A DNA stretch of 64,000 nt from Spirochaetia bacterium. GTDB taxonomy: Bacteria > Spirochaetota > Spirochaetia > Sphaerochaetales > Sphaerochaetaceae. Of the stretch, positions 44,015 to 52,301 are shown piece by piece; the first letter of the stretch is position 1; each line of letters begins with the position of its first letter. The stretch lies in the NCBI GenBank assembly GCA_022482625.1, contig JAKVOU010000001.1:2280784-2344783 (forward strand). The letters are read 5' to 3'. Position numbers and translations under genes: made by a program. The notes under the pieces were generated by a model. The model ran no database searches, was not told where the DNA came from, and worked only from the letters and a program-made list of their open reading frames with translations.

Positions 44015-45181
44015 ATGTTGAAGACGATTGAAAGCATCCATAGAAAGATATATGAAGCAGACAAGCCTGAAGTCATTGCCAGGGCCCCGATTATTTGTAC
44101 ATTGCTCGGAGCATTTGCCGAAGCCTGTCAGGGTTACTCGATGCTCTGCTGCAGCAGCAAGAAAGTGCAGGTAGCCATCAGCAGAAGACCTGACAACAAT
44201 ATTCGGTTGTATCGCATCCAAGGAAATGAAAAAAAACGCTTTACCCTTGGTTCATTGAGATATCGCAAGGAAGACCGATGGGCCAATTATGTCAAAGGTA
44301 TCATTGCTGTCCTGACAAATGAGGGATATGTCTTCACTGGCATGAACATTACGATTGAGGGTGATGTATTTGGGCTCTATGAATCCGCTCTCAGCAGTAC
44401 GCTTGCTGTTGCAACTATTCTGGCGTTGGACAGGCTGTATGATTTCAAACTTCAGACGGCTACCCTATTGCGTGTTGTATTTCAGGCAAATACAGTATTC
44501 AATGATGAGATATGCAGGATCGGAGACCTGATGGCTATGCTCAATGGGAAAGAAGGGCAGGTCATGATTTTGGACCAGCAGCACTTTACCTATCGCTATC
44601 TCCCTTTTTGTTTTGATGGGCAGCAGACTTCGGCAACGGCTTTTCTGATCAACAGCAAAGTATCCCAGGCTGCAATCAGATCTGAATACAGGCTGGCGCG
44701 CAAATGTGCCTGTGAGTCAATTTCCAGCTTGTGGAAGCAATACAAGGATATCCCCAAGAGAGATATTCCCGAGAAGGATATCACTTCCCGTGTAATTGCC
44801 TTGCCTGAGGAATATAGACATGCCTGTGTTTTTGTTCTTAGGGAATCGCGCTTTGTCATGGAAGCTTCGGAACAACTTGAACAAAAAGATGTGGTACAGT
44901 ATGGTAGGACAATGAACAAGGTCCAGGTCGACCTCCGTGACAGACTTGAAGTGACTTGTCCTGAAGTTGATTGGCTTACTAAGCGCGCCGGTGAAGTTTC
45001 GGGATGCTATGGTGCAAGTTTGGTTTTTGATGGCAATGGCGGGACAATCATGATTGTCATTGAGGAAGGTATGTTGCCTGAGTATGAAGAAAAAATTGAG
45101 GAGTATGGACATATCTTCGGTTTTTCTCCTGTGTTGGAACGCTTTGTTCCACAGGAAGGTGCGAAGGTCGTGTTTCCCTGA
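44015..45181 (+). CDS. Degenerate galactokinase-like GHMP protein
   Basis: 388 residues, the length of galactokinase and with the same overall order, but each GHMP motif is eroded. The galactose-binding GRxNLIGEHTDY motif reads APIICTLLGAFAEACQG. The ATP-binding GLSSSAA motif reads GLYESALSSTLA. The third motif is VSGCYGASLVFDGNGGTIMI, closer to the family GGxGxxGA. The catalytic Asp region (GIMDQ) reads RIGDLMAML. It is probably not an active sugar kinase and may be a regulator or sugar sensor, as Gal3 is in yeast. AAGGAAAGGGA precedes the ATG. surE follows after 3 bp. Confidence 0.68.
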   Translation: MLKTIESIHRKIYEADKPEVIARAPIICTLLGAFAEACQGYSMLCCSSKKVQVAISRRPDNNIRLYRIQGNEKKRFTLGSLRYRKEDRWANYVKGIIAVLTNEGYVFTGMNITIEGDVFGLYESALSSTLAVATILALDRLYDFKLQTATLLRVVFQANTVFNDEICRIGDLMAMLNGKEGQVMILDQQHFTYRYLPFCFDGQQTSATAFLINSKVSQAAIRSEYRLARKCACESISSLWKQYKDIPKRDIPEKDITSRVIALPEEYRHACVFVLRESRFVMEASEQLEQKDVVQYGRTMNKVQVDLRDRLEVTCPEVDWLTKRAGEVSGCYGASLVFDGNGGTIMIVIEEGMLPEYEEKIEEYGHIFGFSPVLERFVPQEGAKVVFP

Positions 45182-45184
45182 TAT

Positions 45185-45943
45185 ATGAAGATATTGCTTT
45201 CAAATGATGATGGTTATGACAGTGAAGGGCTGCTTGTCTTGGAAAAGGTGCTCATGGAAGATGGACACCAGGTCAGTGTATGTGCCCCATCTACCCAGCG
45301 CAGTGCCTCAAGCCATTCCATAACACTTTTTTCTGACATCAAGGTAAAGGAGTATGCGCCGTCCCATTACCGTTGTTCAGGGACTCCTGCAGATTGTCTT
45401 TTCTGTGGTTTTGGAAGCAACGTGCTTTCTCCTTCTGACTATGACCTTGTCATCAGCGGCATAAACAAGGGTTACAATCTTTCTTCTGACATGTTGTATT
45501 CAGGGACGGTAGGCGTAGCCCAGGAAGCCGCTATCTGGGGAATCAAATCCATTGCCATTTCCTGTTTCGATGATTTGAGCGGTACGTTTCCCTTTGAATT
45601 TTCTGCAAGGTTTCTCCTTGCACATCTGGAATCCTTTGTTTCCGTATGCAACAGGTGGACTTTCGTCAATATCAATGTACCGGCCAATCCAGATGGCTCC
45701 TGGAAAGTCGCAGACTTAGGTTTCCTCAATTATGGGGATGCATTTACCTGCGGGGAAGAAGAGGGTTCCTATAGGATCATAGGCGGTAAGACTCCTGTTG
45801 TAAGTGCACGGGACGGCAACTTTCCCGTTGATCTTGAGCTTGTCAAGGCTTCGGCTATTTCAGTAAGTGCAGTCCGTGTGTTGCCTACCGTCGATGCTGG
45901 CCTGCAGCAGAGGCTTCAGCAACTTTCTTCACAGGAGAGCTGA
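45185..45943 (+). CDS. surE: 5'/3'-nucleotidase SurE
   Basis: 252 residues with the SurE metal motif MKILLSNDDGYDSEGL, then CAPSTQRSASSHSITL, CSGTPADCLFCG and VISGINKGYNLSSDMLYSGTV (Asn ligand). It dephosphorylates nucleoside monophosphates and is linked to stress survival. It begins 3 bp after the galactokinase-like gene, and its TGA overlaps the ATG of the cysteine-cluster gene (TGATG), so the three are one operon. Confidence 0.93.
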   Translation: MKILLSNDDGYDSEGLLVLEKVLMEDGHQVSVCAPSTQRSASSHSITLFSDIKVKEYAPSHYRCSGTPADCLFCGFGSNVLSPSDYDLVISGINKGYNLSSDMLYSGTVGVAQEAAIWGIKSIAISCFDDLSGTFPFEFSARFLLAHLESFVSVCNRWTFVNINVPANPDGSWKVADLGFLNYGDAFTCGEEEGSYRIIGGKTPVVSARDGNFPVDLELVKASAISVSAVRVLPTVDAGLQQRLQQLSSQES

Positions 45944-46284
45944 TGATGGCATGGGATGACAAATGCAGGAGATGTGGTCTGTGCTGTCATGAGAAGATCC
46001 TTTATGAGGGAGAGCTTGTCATTGACCTTGATGCTCCCTGTCGCTTCTATGATTCCCAAACGAACTGCTGCAGCGTGTATAAGGATCGTTTTGTTTCCTG
46101 TGCTGAATGTCATAAGGTTACCGTATTGCGGGCTATGTTTGCTGCTTACCTTCCTGAATCCTGTGGCTATGTGCAATGGGCCAGATCACGGCATATCCGT
46201 TTTGCCAGGCGAATGGAACTTCGTCTGATTCACAGCAGGCATCCTGCAGCTGCAGATCTTCCTTATCTTGAATATTTCTTGTAA
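45943..46284 (+). CDS. YkgJ-family cysteine-cluster protein
   Basis: 113 residues. KCRRCGLCCHEKI (CxxCGxCC) near residue 6, then LDAPCRFYDSQTNCCSVYKDR and FVSCAECHKV give the eight-cysteine pattern of the YkgJ/CxxCxxCC family, probably binding zinc or an Fe-S cluster. Translationally coupled to surE. The biochemical role is unknown; nearness to iscS-iscU is suggestive but not proof of an Fe-S link. Confidence 0.75.
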   Translation: MMAWDDKCRRCGLCCHEKILYEGELVIDLDAPCRFYDSQTNCCSVYKDRFVSCAECHKVTVLRAMFAAYLPESCGYVQWARSRHIRFARRMELRLIHSRHPAAADLPYLEYFL

Positions 46285-46357
46285 TAGGCTGCTACCCTAT
46301 TGACGGTATGGGAAAAAATTGTTACCAATTCATATAAGAATGAAGGGAATTAAAGAT

Positions 46358-47524
46358 ATGAACAGACGATCAGTATATATGGACAATAATGCAACGACAC
46401 AGATGGCCCCGGAAGTGTGGCAGGCTATGGTGGCTGCCAAGGATTTGTATGGCAATGCTTCCAGCATGCATGGTTTCGGGAGGGTCGCTGCACATGCAGT
46501 ATCCAAGGCAAGGGAGCAGGTTGCAACCTTGTTGGACTGTGCTCCAGAAGCAATCTATTTTACCAGTGGGGCTACAGAGTCCAACAATATGGTATTTAAC
46601 ATAGCCAGGACCTTGATTGATGAAGGTAGTCGCAGAAACAGGATTGTAACTACAAAGATTGAACACCCGGCTACGATTGAAACGGTCAAGTATCTCAAAG
46701 GGCTTGGTTATAAGATAGATGAACTGAGCGTAGATGCTACGGGGCTTGTTGACCTTGGTGAGGTCAAGGCCGCCATGGGGGATGATGTGCTGCTGGTCAG
46801 TGTCATGACAGGAAACAATGAGACCGGTACTATCCAGCCAGTCCGTGAGATTTCGGAACTGGCCCATGGCTGCGGAGCGTTGATGCATACTGATGCCACG
46901 CAGGCAATCGGGAAAATTCCTGTTGATTTCAAAGGCTGGCACATCGATTATCTCAGTCTTTCTGCCCATAAGTTCTATGGACCGAAAGGAATAGGAGTCT
47001 TGGCCTGTGCAAAGGGAGCTCCTCTGTTCCCATTGCTTCATGGGGGACATCAGGAAGGTGGTTATCGGCCTGGGACTTACAATAACCAAGCTATCGTCGG
47101 ACTTGGCGTGGCGGCAGAGCTGGCTCGTAGAAATCTTGGAGATGAACAGCAGCGCCTTTGGCAGATGAGGGAAGCCCTACGAAAGGGTCTTGTAGCGGCA
47201 ATTCCTGATGTGGTAGTCAACGGCAACAATGAACATTGCCTGCCGGGAACGCTCAACATGTCCTTTCCTCGTGCCGAAGGGGAATCAATCCTTCTTTACC
47301 TGGATTTGGAGGGAATTGCAGTTTCTACCGGTTCAGCCTGTGCTACTGGTAGCCTGAAACCATCCTATGTGCTCCTTGCAGGAGGTCTGGATGTGGAACT
47401 GGCCCATGGTTCCATCAGGTTCAGCCTCGGTAGATACAATACCATGGACGATGTAACATATGTCGTAGAAAAACTTCCTCCTATCATCGAAAGGATAAGG
47501 ATGATGAGTACGAGACAGCAGTAG
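46358..47524 (+). CDS. iscS: Cysteine desulfurase (IscS/NifS)
   Basis: 388 residues. PLP enzyme motifs: VYMDNNATTQMAPEV, FTSGATESNNMVF, VMTGNNETGTIQPV, HTDATQAIGKIPVDF, DYLSLSAHKFYGPKGIGVL (PLP lysine) and the loop with catalytic Cys in STGSACATGS. It supplies sulfur for Fe-S clusters and other thio-compounds. ATG 46358 follows AAGGGA; upstream in-frame codons lack support. A TTGACG at 46300 may be part of its promoter. The scaffold gene starts 19 bp later. Confidence 0.94.
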   Translation: MNRRSVYMDNNATTQMAPEVWQAMVAAKDLYGNASSMHGFGRVAAHAVSKAREQVATLLDCAPEAIYFTSGATESNNMVFNIARTLIDEGSRRNRIVTTKIEHPATIETVKYLKGLGYKIDELSVDATGLVDLGEVKAAMGDDVLLVSVMTGNNETGTIQPVREISELAHGCGALMHTDATQAIGKIPVDFKGWHIDYLSLSAHKFYGPKGIGVLACAKGAPLFPLLHGGHQEGGYRPGTYNNQAIVGLGVAAELARRNLGDEQQRLWQMREALRKGLVAAIPDVVVNGNNEHCLPGTLNMSFPRAEGESILLYLDLEGIAVSTGSACATGSLKPSYVLLAGGLDVELAHGSIRFSLGRYNTMDDVTYVVEKLPPIIERIRMMSTRQQ

Positions 47525-47543
47525 TGCAAAGGAAAAGGATACA

Positions 47544-48170
47544 ATGTCAGATAGCTTTATGAACGATTGGGTATATACGGATATCGTCAAGGATCATTTC
47601 ATGAATCCTCGTAACATTTGGAAAAGGGAAGAACACTTTGAACCGGATGGTGTGGGGGAAGTGGGTTCCCTTGCCTGCGGAGACCAGATGCGTATAGGCA
47701 TCCAGGTCAAGGATGACAAGATCGTAAAGCTCCGTTGGCTGACCTATGGCTGTGCTTCTGCGATAGCCAGTACATCGATGATGAGTGAAATGGCAACTGG
47801 CATGAGCCTTGGGGAAGCCTATCGGATAACTCCTGATATGGTGACGAAGGCTTTGGGTGGACTTCCTGAGCACAAGTTCCATTGTTCTGTGCTCGGTGAC
47901 AAGGCCCTGAGAGCAGCCATCGATGACTACCTTGCAAAGCAGGGTAGGGAAAATACCCTGAAGACTTCTGTGGCTAGGGTAATGTGTGAATGTAAGAATG
48001 TTACTGACCAAGCCATTGAAACCTTGGTTGCAAGCGGCAAAGTCCGCACCCTGAAAGAACTGCAGGATCTGACCGGCTATGGGACCGGCTGCGGCAAGTG
48101 CAAGCAGAAGATAGCTGATTACTTCTATGAGATGATGCATGTGCATGGCAAGGAAGTAGCGGAAGAGTAG
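47544..48170 (+). CDS. iscU: Fe-S scaffold NifU/IscU with BFD-like [2Fe-2S] domain
   Basis: 208 residues. The N-terminal IscU fold begins YTDIVKDHFMNPRNIW and keeps the three ligand cysteines (SLACGDQM, LTYGCASAIAS, FHCSVLGDKAL). It is fused to a bacterioferritin-associated-ferredoxin-like domain with MCECKNVTD and TGYGTGCGKCKQK. The C-terminal NifU Nfu-domain is absent. It assembles clusters on sulfur from the adjacent IscS. The stop lies 6 bp from the end of the convergent nucleoside kinase gene. Confidence 0.9.
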   Translation: MSDSFMNDWVYTDIVKDHFMNPRNIWKREEHFEPDGVGEVGSLACGDQMRIGIQVKDDKIVKLRWLTYGCASAIASTSMMSEMATGMSLGEAYRITPDMVTKALGGLPEHKFHCSVLGDKALRAAIDDYLAKQGRENTLKTSVARVMCECKNVTDQAIETLVASGKVRTLKELQDLTGYGTGCGKCKQKIADYFYEMMHVHGKEVAEE

Positions 48171-48176
48171 GTCTCG

Positions 48177-49860
48177 TCAGGTTACGTTGAATTCACTTCC
48201 GCCTATGAACTCCCTGATAAGCGAATCGGCTGGGACCAGGTTTTCCGGAATCGGATGCACGATATTGAGGAAGGCAATGAGTCTGCGGGAGATTGCATAG
48301 GCCTGTGAATCTTCTGGCTTTACGGTTTTCAACAGAGGCATTGCCAACGGGCGGAGTACACCTATTTCATAGTCAAGGGCTGAATTCAGCATGGTATCTG
48401 CCTGGTTCTGATAGGGGAATATATGCTTGTTTTCCCCTGCCTGTACGCTGTCCCACATGGTCAGTGTCTTATATGCTGAGGTCTTTCTTGTCCGATAATC
48501 CCTGACGATTCGTCTGAGGATCCGATTATCCGTTGTACTGATCCTGTTATGGTCGTCAATGTTGAGCTGGGTCAGTGCAGAGATATAGATCTTGAATATC
48601 TTTTCTTTTTCAAGAGGTGGCACAAGGGCTGGGTTGAGCCCGTGTATACCCTCGATGATCAATATGGTATCCTTGTCCATCCTGACAGGAGGATTTGGGT
48701 ACATTCTTGTGGCTGTCGGAAAATCAAATGACGGAATCTTTACTTTTTCCCCTTCATAGAGGTTCTCAAGATCGCTGCGGAACTGCGCTACATCCAATGC
48801 TTCCAGACTTTCAAAATCTTTCTTACCGTCTGATCCCACAGGAATTTCTGCTGCGGGTCTGTAATAGTCGTCCAATGTTATCTTGATCGGTTTCTTGCCT
48901 GCCTAGACGTAATTGGATACCTAATTTATAGGCAAAGGTCGTTTTGCCTGAGGAAGAAGGTCCTGCAATGAATATGGCCTTTACTTGTTCACGTGCAAGG
49001 ATCTTGTCTGCAATCTGGGATATTTTTTTTTGCTGGAGTGTTTCTGCAAGCCTTATGTAATCAGTTATCTTTCCTTCAATGCACAGATTATTGAGCTTGC
49101 CAAGGGATCTCATGTCCAGCATATTGTTCCATTTCCTATATTCGCTGAAGACTGAGAACAGCAGAGGATTGTCCTTGAATTCCTGGAGCTGGGTAAAATC
49201 ACTCGATCTGGGATAGCGGAGCAACATACCGCATTTCTTATAAGGTTGGAGCTTCCATAGGCTGAGTATTCCGGTTCTGTCTACCAGAGGCTCGTACCCT
49301 AGGTCCATGAAATCTTCCAGCTTGTAAAGTGCAACTACCGGTTCATTCTGAAATTTCAGCAGTTGGACCGTTTCCATTGCTTCTCGGTGTAAGAAATATT
49401 CCATGGCTTTTTTATATGGAGCCCTACAGAAATCAATCGGTAGATTCTTGTCAGCTATTTTTTGCATCGTTTGGGAAAGCCTTTCGATGTCTTCTTCCGC
49501 AACGCTATCTGTCTTGTCATAGTAGAAGAAATAACCATCTCCCAGGCTATGGCTGATCAGTAGCTTCCGATCCGGAAAGACAAGTTGTGAGGCATAGCAG
49601 AGCAAGAAGCAGATGCTATGCCTATAGGTCCTTTTTCCAAGACTGGAGAAAAGTGGAATAGCCTTGATTTCAGCGTCATTGACCAGATGGTAGGACAGAG
49701 GTACTACCTCATCGTTGACACTGGCAGCAACAATGGGATTCTCGAGGTACGTCTTGTTCAAGTTGACTGACAGTCCTTCCAGTGTTTCTCTGACAGTGTT
49801 GCCGATTACTGTAGCATATGTGCTGTTTTCATATGTGATATTGATAGTTTTGCCTTGCAT
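48177..49860 (-). pseudogene. Uridine-kinase-like nucleoside kinase, frameshifted
   Basis: Two overlapping minus-strand frames form one protein of about 560 residues. The first (from ATG 49860) has a TGS-like N-domain, a ThrRS/AlaRS-like segment with SHSLGDGYFFYYD, and Walker A AGPSSSGKTTFAYKLGIQLR. The second supplies the rest of the kinase: DDYYRPAAEIPVG, LIIEGIHGLNPAL and RRIVRDYRTR. Removing one base of the CC at 48902-48903 gives the family-like junction IQLRLAGKKPIKITLDDYY. There is no slippery sequence, so this is a mutation or sequencing indel. The ATG is predicted leaderless. Confidence 0.82.
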
Positions 49861-49866
49861 ACATCA

Positions 49867-49895
49867 AGTATAGGCTTGGTTTTCCAGAACTGCAA
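49867..49895 (-). promoter_or_regulatory. Leaderless promoter of the nucleoside kinase gene
   Basis: Minus strand: TTGCAG (49895-49890), 17-bp spacer, TATACT (49872-49867). The ATG starts at 49860, 7 nt after the -10; no SD is present. Confidence 0.6.
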
Positions 49896-49919
49896 GTTTT
49901 GGTTTGTGTTGTATTGTTG

Positions 49920-49948
49920 TTGACTAGGCATGCATGTACCTGTACAGT
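49920..49948 (+). promoter_or_regulatory. Leaderless promoter of the AOR-like gene
   Basis: TTGACT (49920-49925), 17-bp spacer, TACAGT (49943-49948). The ATG starts at 49955, 7 nt after the -10; no SD is present. It is divergent from the promoter at 49867-49895. Confidence 0.6.
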
Positions 49949-49954
49949 TGAAGC

Positions 49955-51628
49955 ATGTTAGGAAAGCATACCAAGGGATATCCATACAGGCAGAGATTTG
50001 TCCTTGTCGTTGATCTTTCGAATGATACCTTTTCCAGAGTCGAGCTGGACCCAGAGGTTGCAAAGGCTCAGTTTGGGGGCAGAGGACTGGCGACTTGGCT
50101 ATGGAAAGAATACAGTGATTTGAAGAAATTGGACAAGGATAGCTTCTACAGTGGCAATGCCATTGCCATTTGTCTGGGAGCCGGCAGTGACTTGGGTTTG
50201 GATCAGTGCAAGGGAGCCTGCTGTGTCACGCTGTCCATGCAGACACACCATCTTTCTATCTGTCCTTTCCAGTCGGCATCCCTTGCCTATGCACTTTCCG
50301 GTGCAGGTTATTGTGGCGTGGTTCTGAAAAACAGGGCAAGGCGGCTTACCCGTGTGTCAGTGACACCTTCAGGAGTCGGCTTTACCATAGATGATGAAAT
50401 GCATCTTATGATGAATGAAGAAGTTGCACGCCGGTGTCAGGAAGTTTCCTGTGTCATTTCAATCGGTCCGGCCGGAGAGAGAGGGGTTCCTTTTGCTTCC
50501 CTTGCGGTAAATGGAAAGAATTTTGGTCGTGGTGGCATAGGTGCTGTCTTTGGTAACAAGAATCTCAAGTTGCTCAGTCTCGATGCCGATGAACAGATCA
50601 GGCCAATGTATTTTGACCATAAGGCTGATGAGCTTGACAAAATCCTTCAGATGGTTCCTGTGGAAAGAGATAATTTGCTTCAGGTCGCTGACAGGAAAGG
50701 TTGGGCTGCCGTAGAGGGATTTACCTATCGGCGTAATCCGAGGATGTGGGGCTTGGGGGGCATGCCGTTGACGAAGGATGCTCCTGTTGCATGGGAAGTC
50801 GCTTTGGCTTTGGGTGCCAATCTTGGAATCTACGATTGGCATAAAGTTGCAGTACTGGAAAACGCCTGTTGTTCTTATGGACTTGATCCTATCTCTACAG
50901 GTGGTATATTGGCTTGGATTGCTGGGGCTGAGTCAAAGGGTTTGATAGACTTGAACCAATGCAATGAAACAGACAAGGTCAAGCTTTTTGCTGATATTAT
51001 CAAAGGTATAGGCTTGGGCAAAGGCTGTGGTAGCCGCTTTTCGCAGCCGTTAACGGTACTTTGTGCTGAATTCGGAAATAAGGAAGGCGATTTTTCATCA
51101 TATGGAGAAGAATTGATGCCCTTTGATCTGAGAGGATTGCCATGCTATGCCTTATCCGTGGCAATGGGCGATGACACCTTGGTACCATGGGAACTTTTCT
51201 CTACGGTCCATGGTGATGATACTGCCCGGTTGCTATTGCTTTCACAGAGTCTCCGACGATTGACAGAAAGTTTGGGGATGGAATGGAACCAACTGCTTCG
51301 CATCCTTGCCAAGCACTATCCTGGCAAAGGGCATCTGAAGAGGAACCGTCTATTGCAGGGACTTGCCCTTTGCTGCAGCTGCTGTGAAGGCTATGAATGG
51401 TCCATTGCAGATCTTCTTGCCTTCGGGCAACGTATCCTTCTCCAGGAATTTGAGCTGATGCAATCCTTAAGCGGTGGTTTCAAGCCATCGAATGATTCGA
51501 TTCCCCAATATTTTCAAGTCGAAGGGGAAAGTGCATGCAAAGATGGCAAGCTTGTACATCTGGGAGGAGTACTGGACGAGTATCTTTTCCTTTTGAAGCA
51601 TATTACCGTCCTGCCATGGGCAAGGTGA
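49955..51628 (+). CDS. Aldehyde:ferredoxin oxidoreductase homologue lacking Fe-S ligands
   Basis: 557 residues, slightly shorter than typical AOR. The N-domain has FGGRGLATWLWKEY and GRGGIGAVFGNKNLKLL, and later CCSYGLDPISTGGILAW and WSIADLLAFGQRILLQEFEL align with AOR. At the place of the CxxCxxxC cluster motif the sequence reads RRNPRMWGLGGMPL, and the later ligand Cys (SLGLC in the family) is Met in SLGM. An unusual ALCCSCCEG lies nearer the C-terminus. A tungstopterin site without its [4Fe-4S] cluster would be atypical, so this is probably not a standard AOR. It overlaps the convergent phosphoesterase gene by 26 bp. Confidence 0.75.
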   Translation: MLGKHTKGYPYRQRFVLVVDLSNDTFSRVELDPEVAKAQFGGRGLATWLWKEYSDLKKLDKDSFYSGNAIAICLGAGSDLGLDQCKGACCVTLSMQTHHLSICPFQSASLAYALSGAGYCGVVLKNRARRLTRVSVTPSGVGFTIDDEMHLMMNEEVARRCQEVSCVISIGPAGERGVPFASLAVNGKNFGRGGIGAVFGNKNLKLLSLDADEQIRPMYFDHKADELDKILQMVPVERDNLLQVADRKGWAAVEGFTYRRNPRMWGLGGMPLTKDAPVAWEVALALGANLGIYDWHKVAVLENACCSYGLDPISTGGILAWIAGAESKGLIDLNQCNETDKVKLFADIIKGIGLGKGCGSRFSQPLTVLCAEFGNKEGDFSSYGEELMPFDLRGLPCYALSVAMGDDTLVPWELFSTVHGDDTARLLLLSQSLRRLTESLGMEWNQLLRILAKHYPGKGHLKRNRLLQGLALCCSCCEGYEWSIADLLAFGQRILLQEFELMQSLSGGFKPSNDSIPQYFQVEGESACKDGKLVHLGGVLDEYLFLLKHITVLPWAR

Positions 51629-52130
51629 GCGTAGATATGTTGCCTCCGTACAATTCCCTGAGGGCCAATTCCTGCTCATTCATGACAATATAAGAGGCAC
51701 CGCACTTACCGCGGGGATATGCCAGGCTGCCAGGGTTTGCATTGATGATCCCCTTCCCGTCGATGAAGAGCTGTTCCCTGTGGGTATGTCCACTGAAGAA
51801 GACGTCTCCGGGTTTCAGATGGATGGGAAGGTCCGATGGCCTTCTGTAGTGGTGTCCATGGGTAAGGATGACGAGCCTACCTGCAAATGTAAGGGAATTG
51901 AGCAGAGGCGGCACAGGGATACCTGCTATTGCATAATCATAGCCACTGTCGCAATTGCCTCTGACCAATGTAAGCTGACTGATGTGCTGTTTCAGTAATT
52001 TTTCGAAGTCTTCACTGTCAGGGCAGAAATCTCCAAGGACAAGTATGGGATTGTTTCCGGCTTTTCGTACGAAATCCCTGAAACTGTAGAAATCTCCATG
52101 GACGTCTGAGCAGATATATAAGCTTTGCAT
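51603..52130 (-). CDS. YfcE/MJ0936-type metallophosphoesterase
   Basis: 175 residues with the metal-binding series SDVHGDF, LGDFCPDS, VRGNCDSG, LTHGHHY and FSGHTHREQL, and the family-typical NPGSLAYPRG. Such enzymes are cytoplasmic phosphodiesterases of broad specificity. No SD precedes the ATG; a promoter places transcription start at the A of ATG, so the mRNA is predicted leaderless. Confidence 0.9.
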   Translation of the reverse strand: MQSLYICSDVHGDFYSFRDFVRKAGNNPILVLGDFCPDSEDFEKLLKQHISQLTLVRGNCDSGYDYAIAGIPVPPLLNSLTFAGRLVILTHGHHYRRPSDLPIHLKPGDVFFSGHTHREQLFIDGKGIINANPGSLAYPRGKCGASYIVMNEQELALRELYGGNISTLTLPMAGR

Positions 52131-52136
52131 GACTTG

Positions 52137-52165
52137 AGTGTAGCACTGACATCACATCGCGTGAA
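52137..52165 (-). promoter_or_regulatory. Leaderless promoter of the YfcE-like gene
   Basis: Minus strand: TTCACG (52165-52160), 17-bp spacer, TACACT (52142-52137). The ATG begins at 52130, 7 nt after the -10; no SD is present. Confidence 0.55.
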
Positions 52166-52301
52166 GCAGGACCAGGATTCTTTTCCAAACTGTAGCAATG
52201 AATATCCTTGTTTTGCTTATTAAGTACTTTTGCTTTCATTCCTGAAGGTATTGCTGTATCATATACTAAGATTCATTGAGAAAATATGGGGAAACATTGC
52301 T

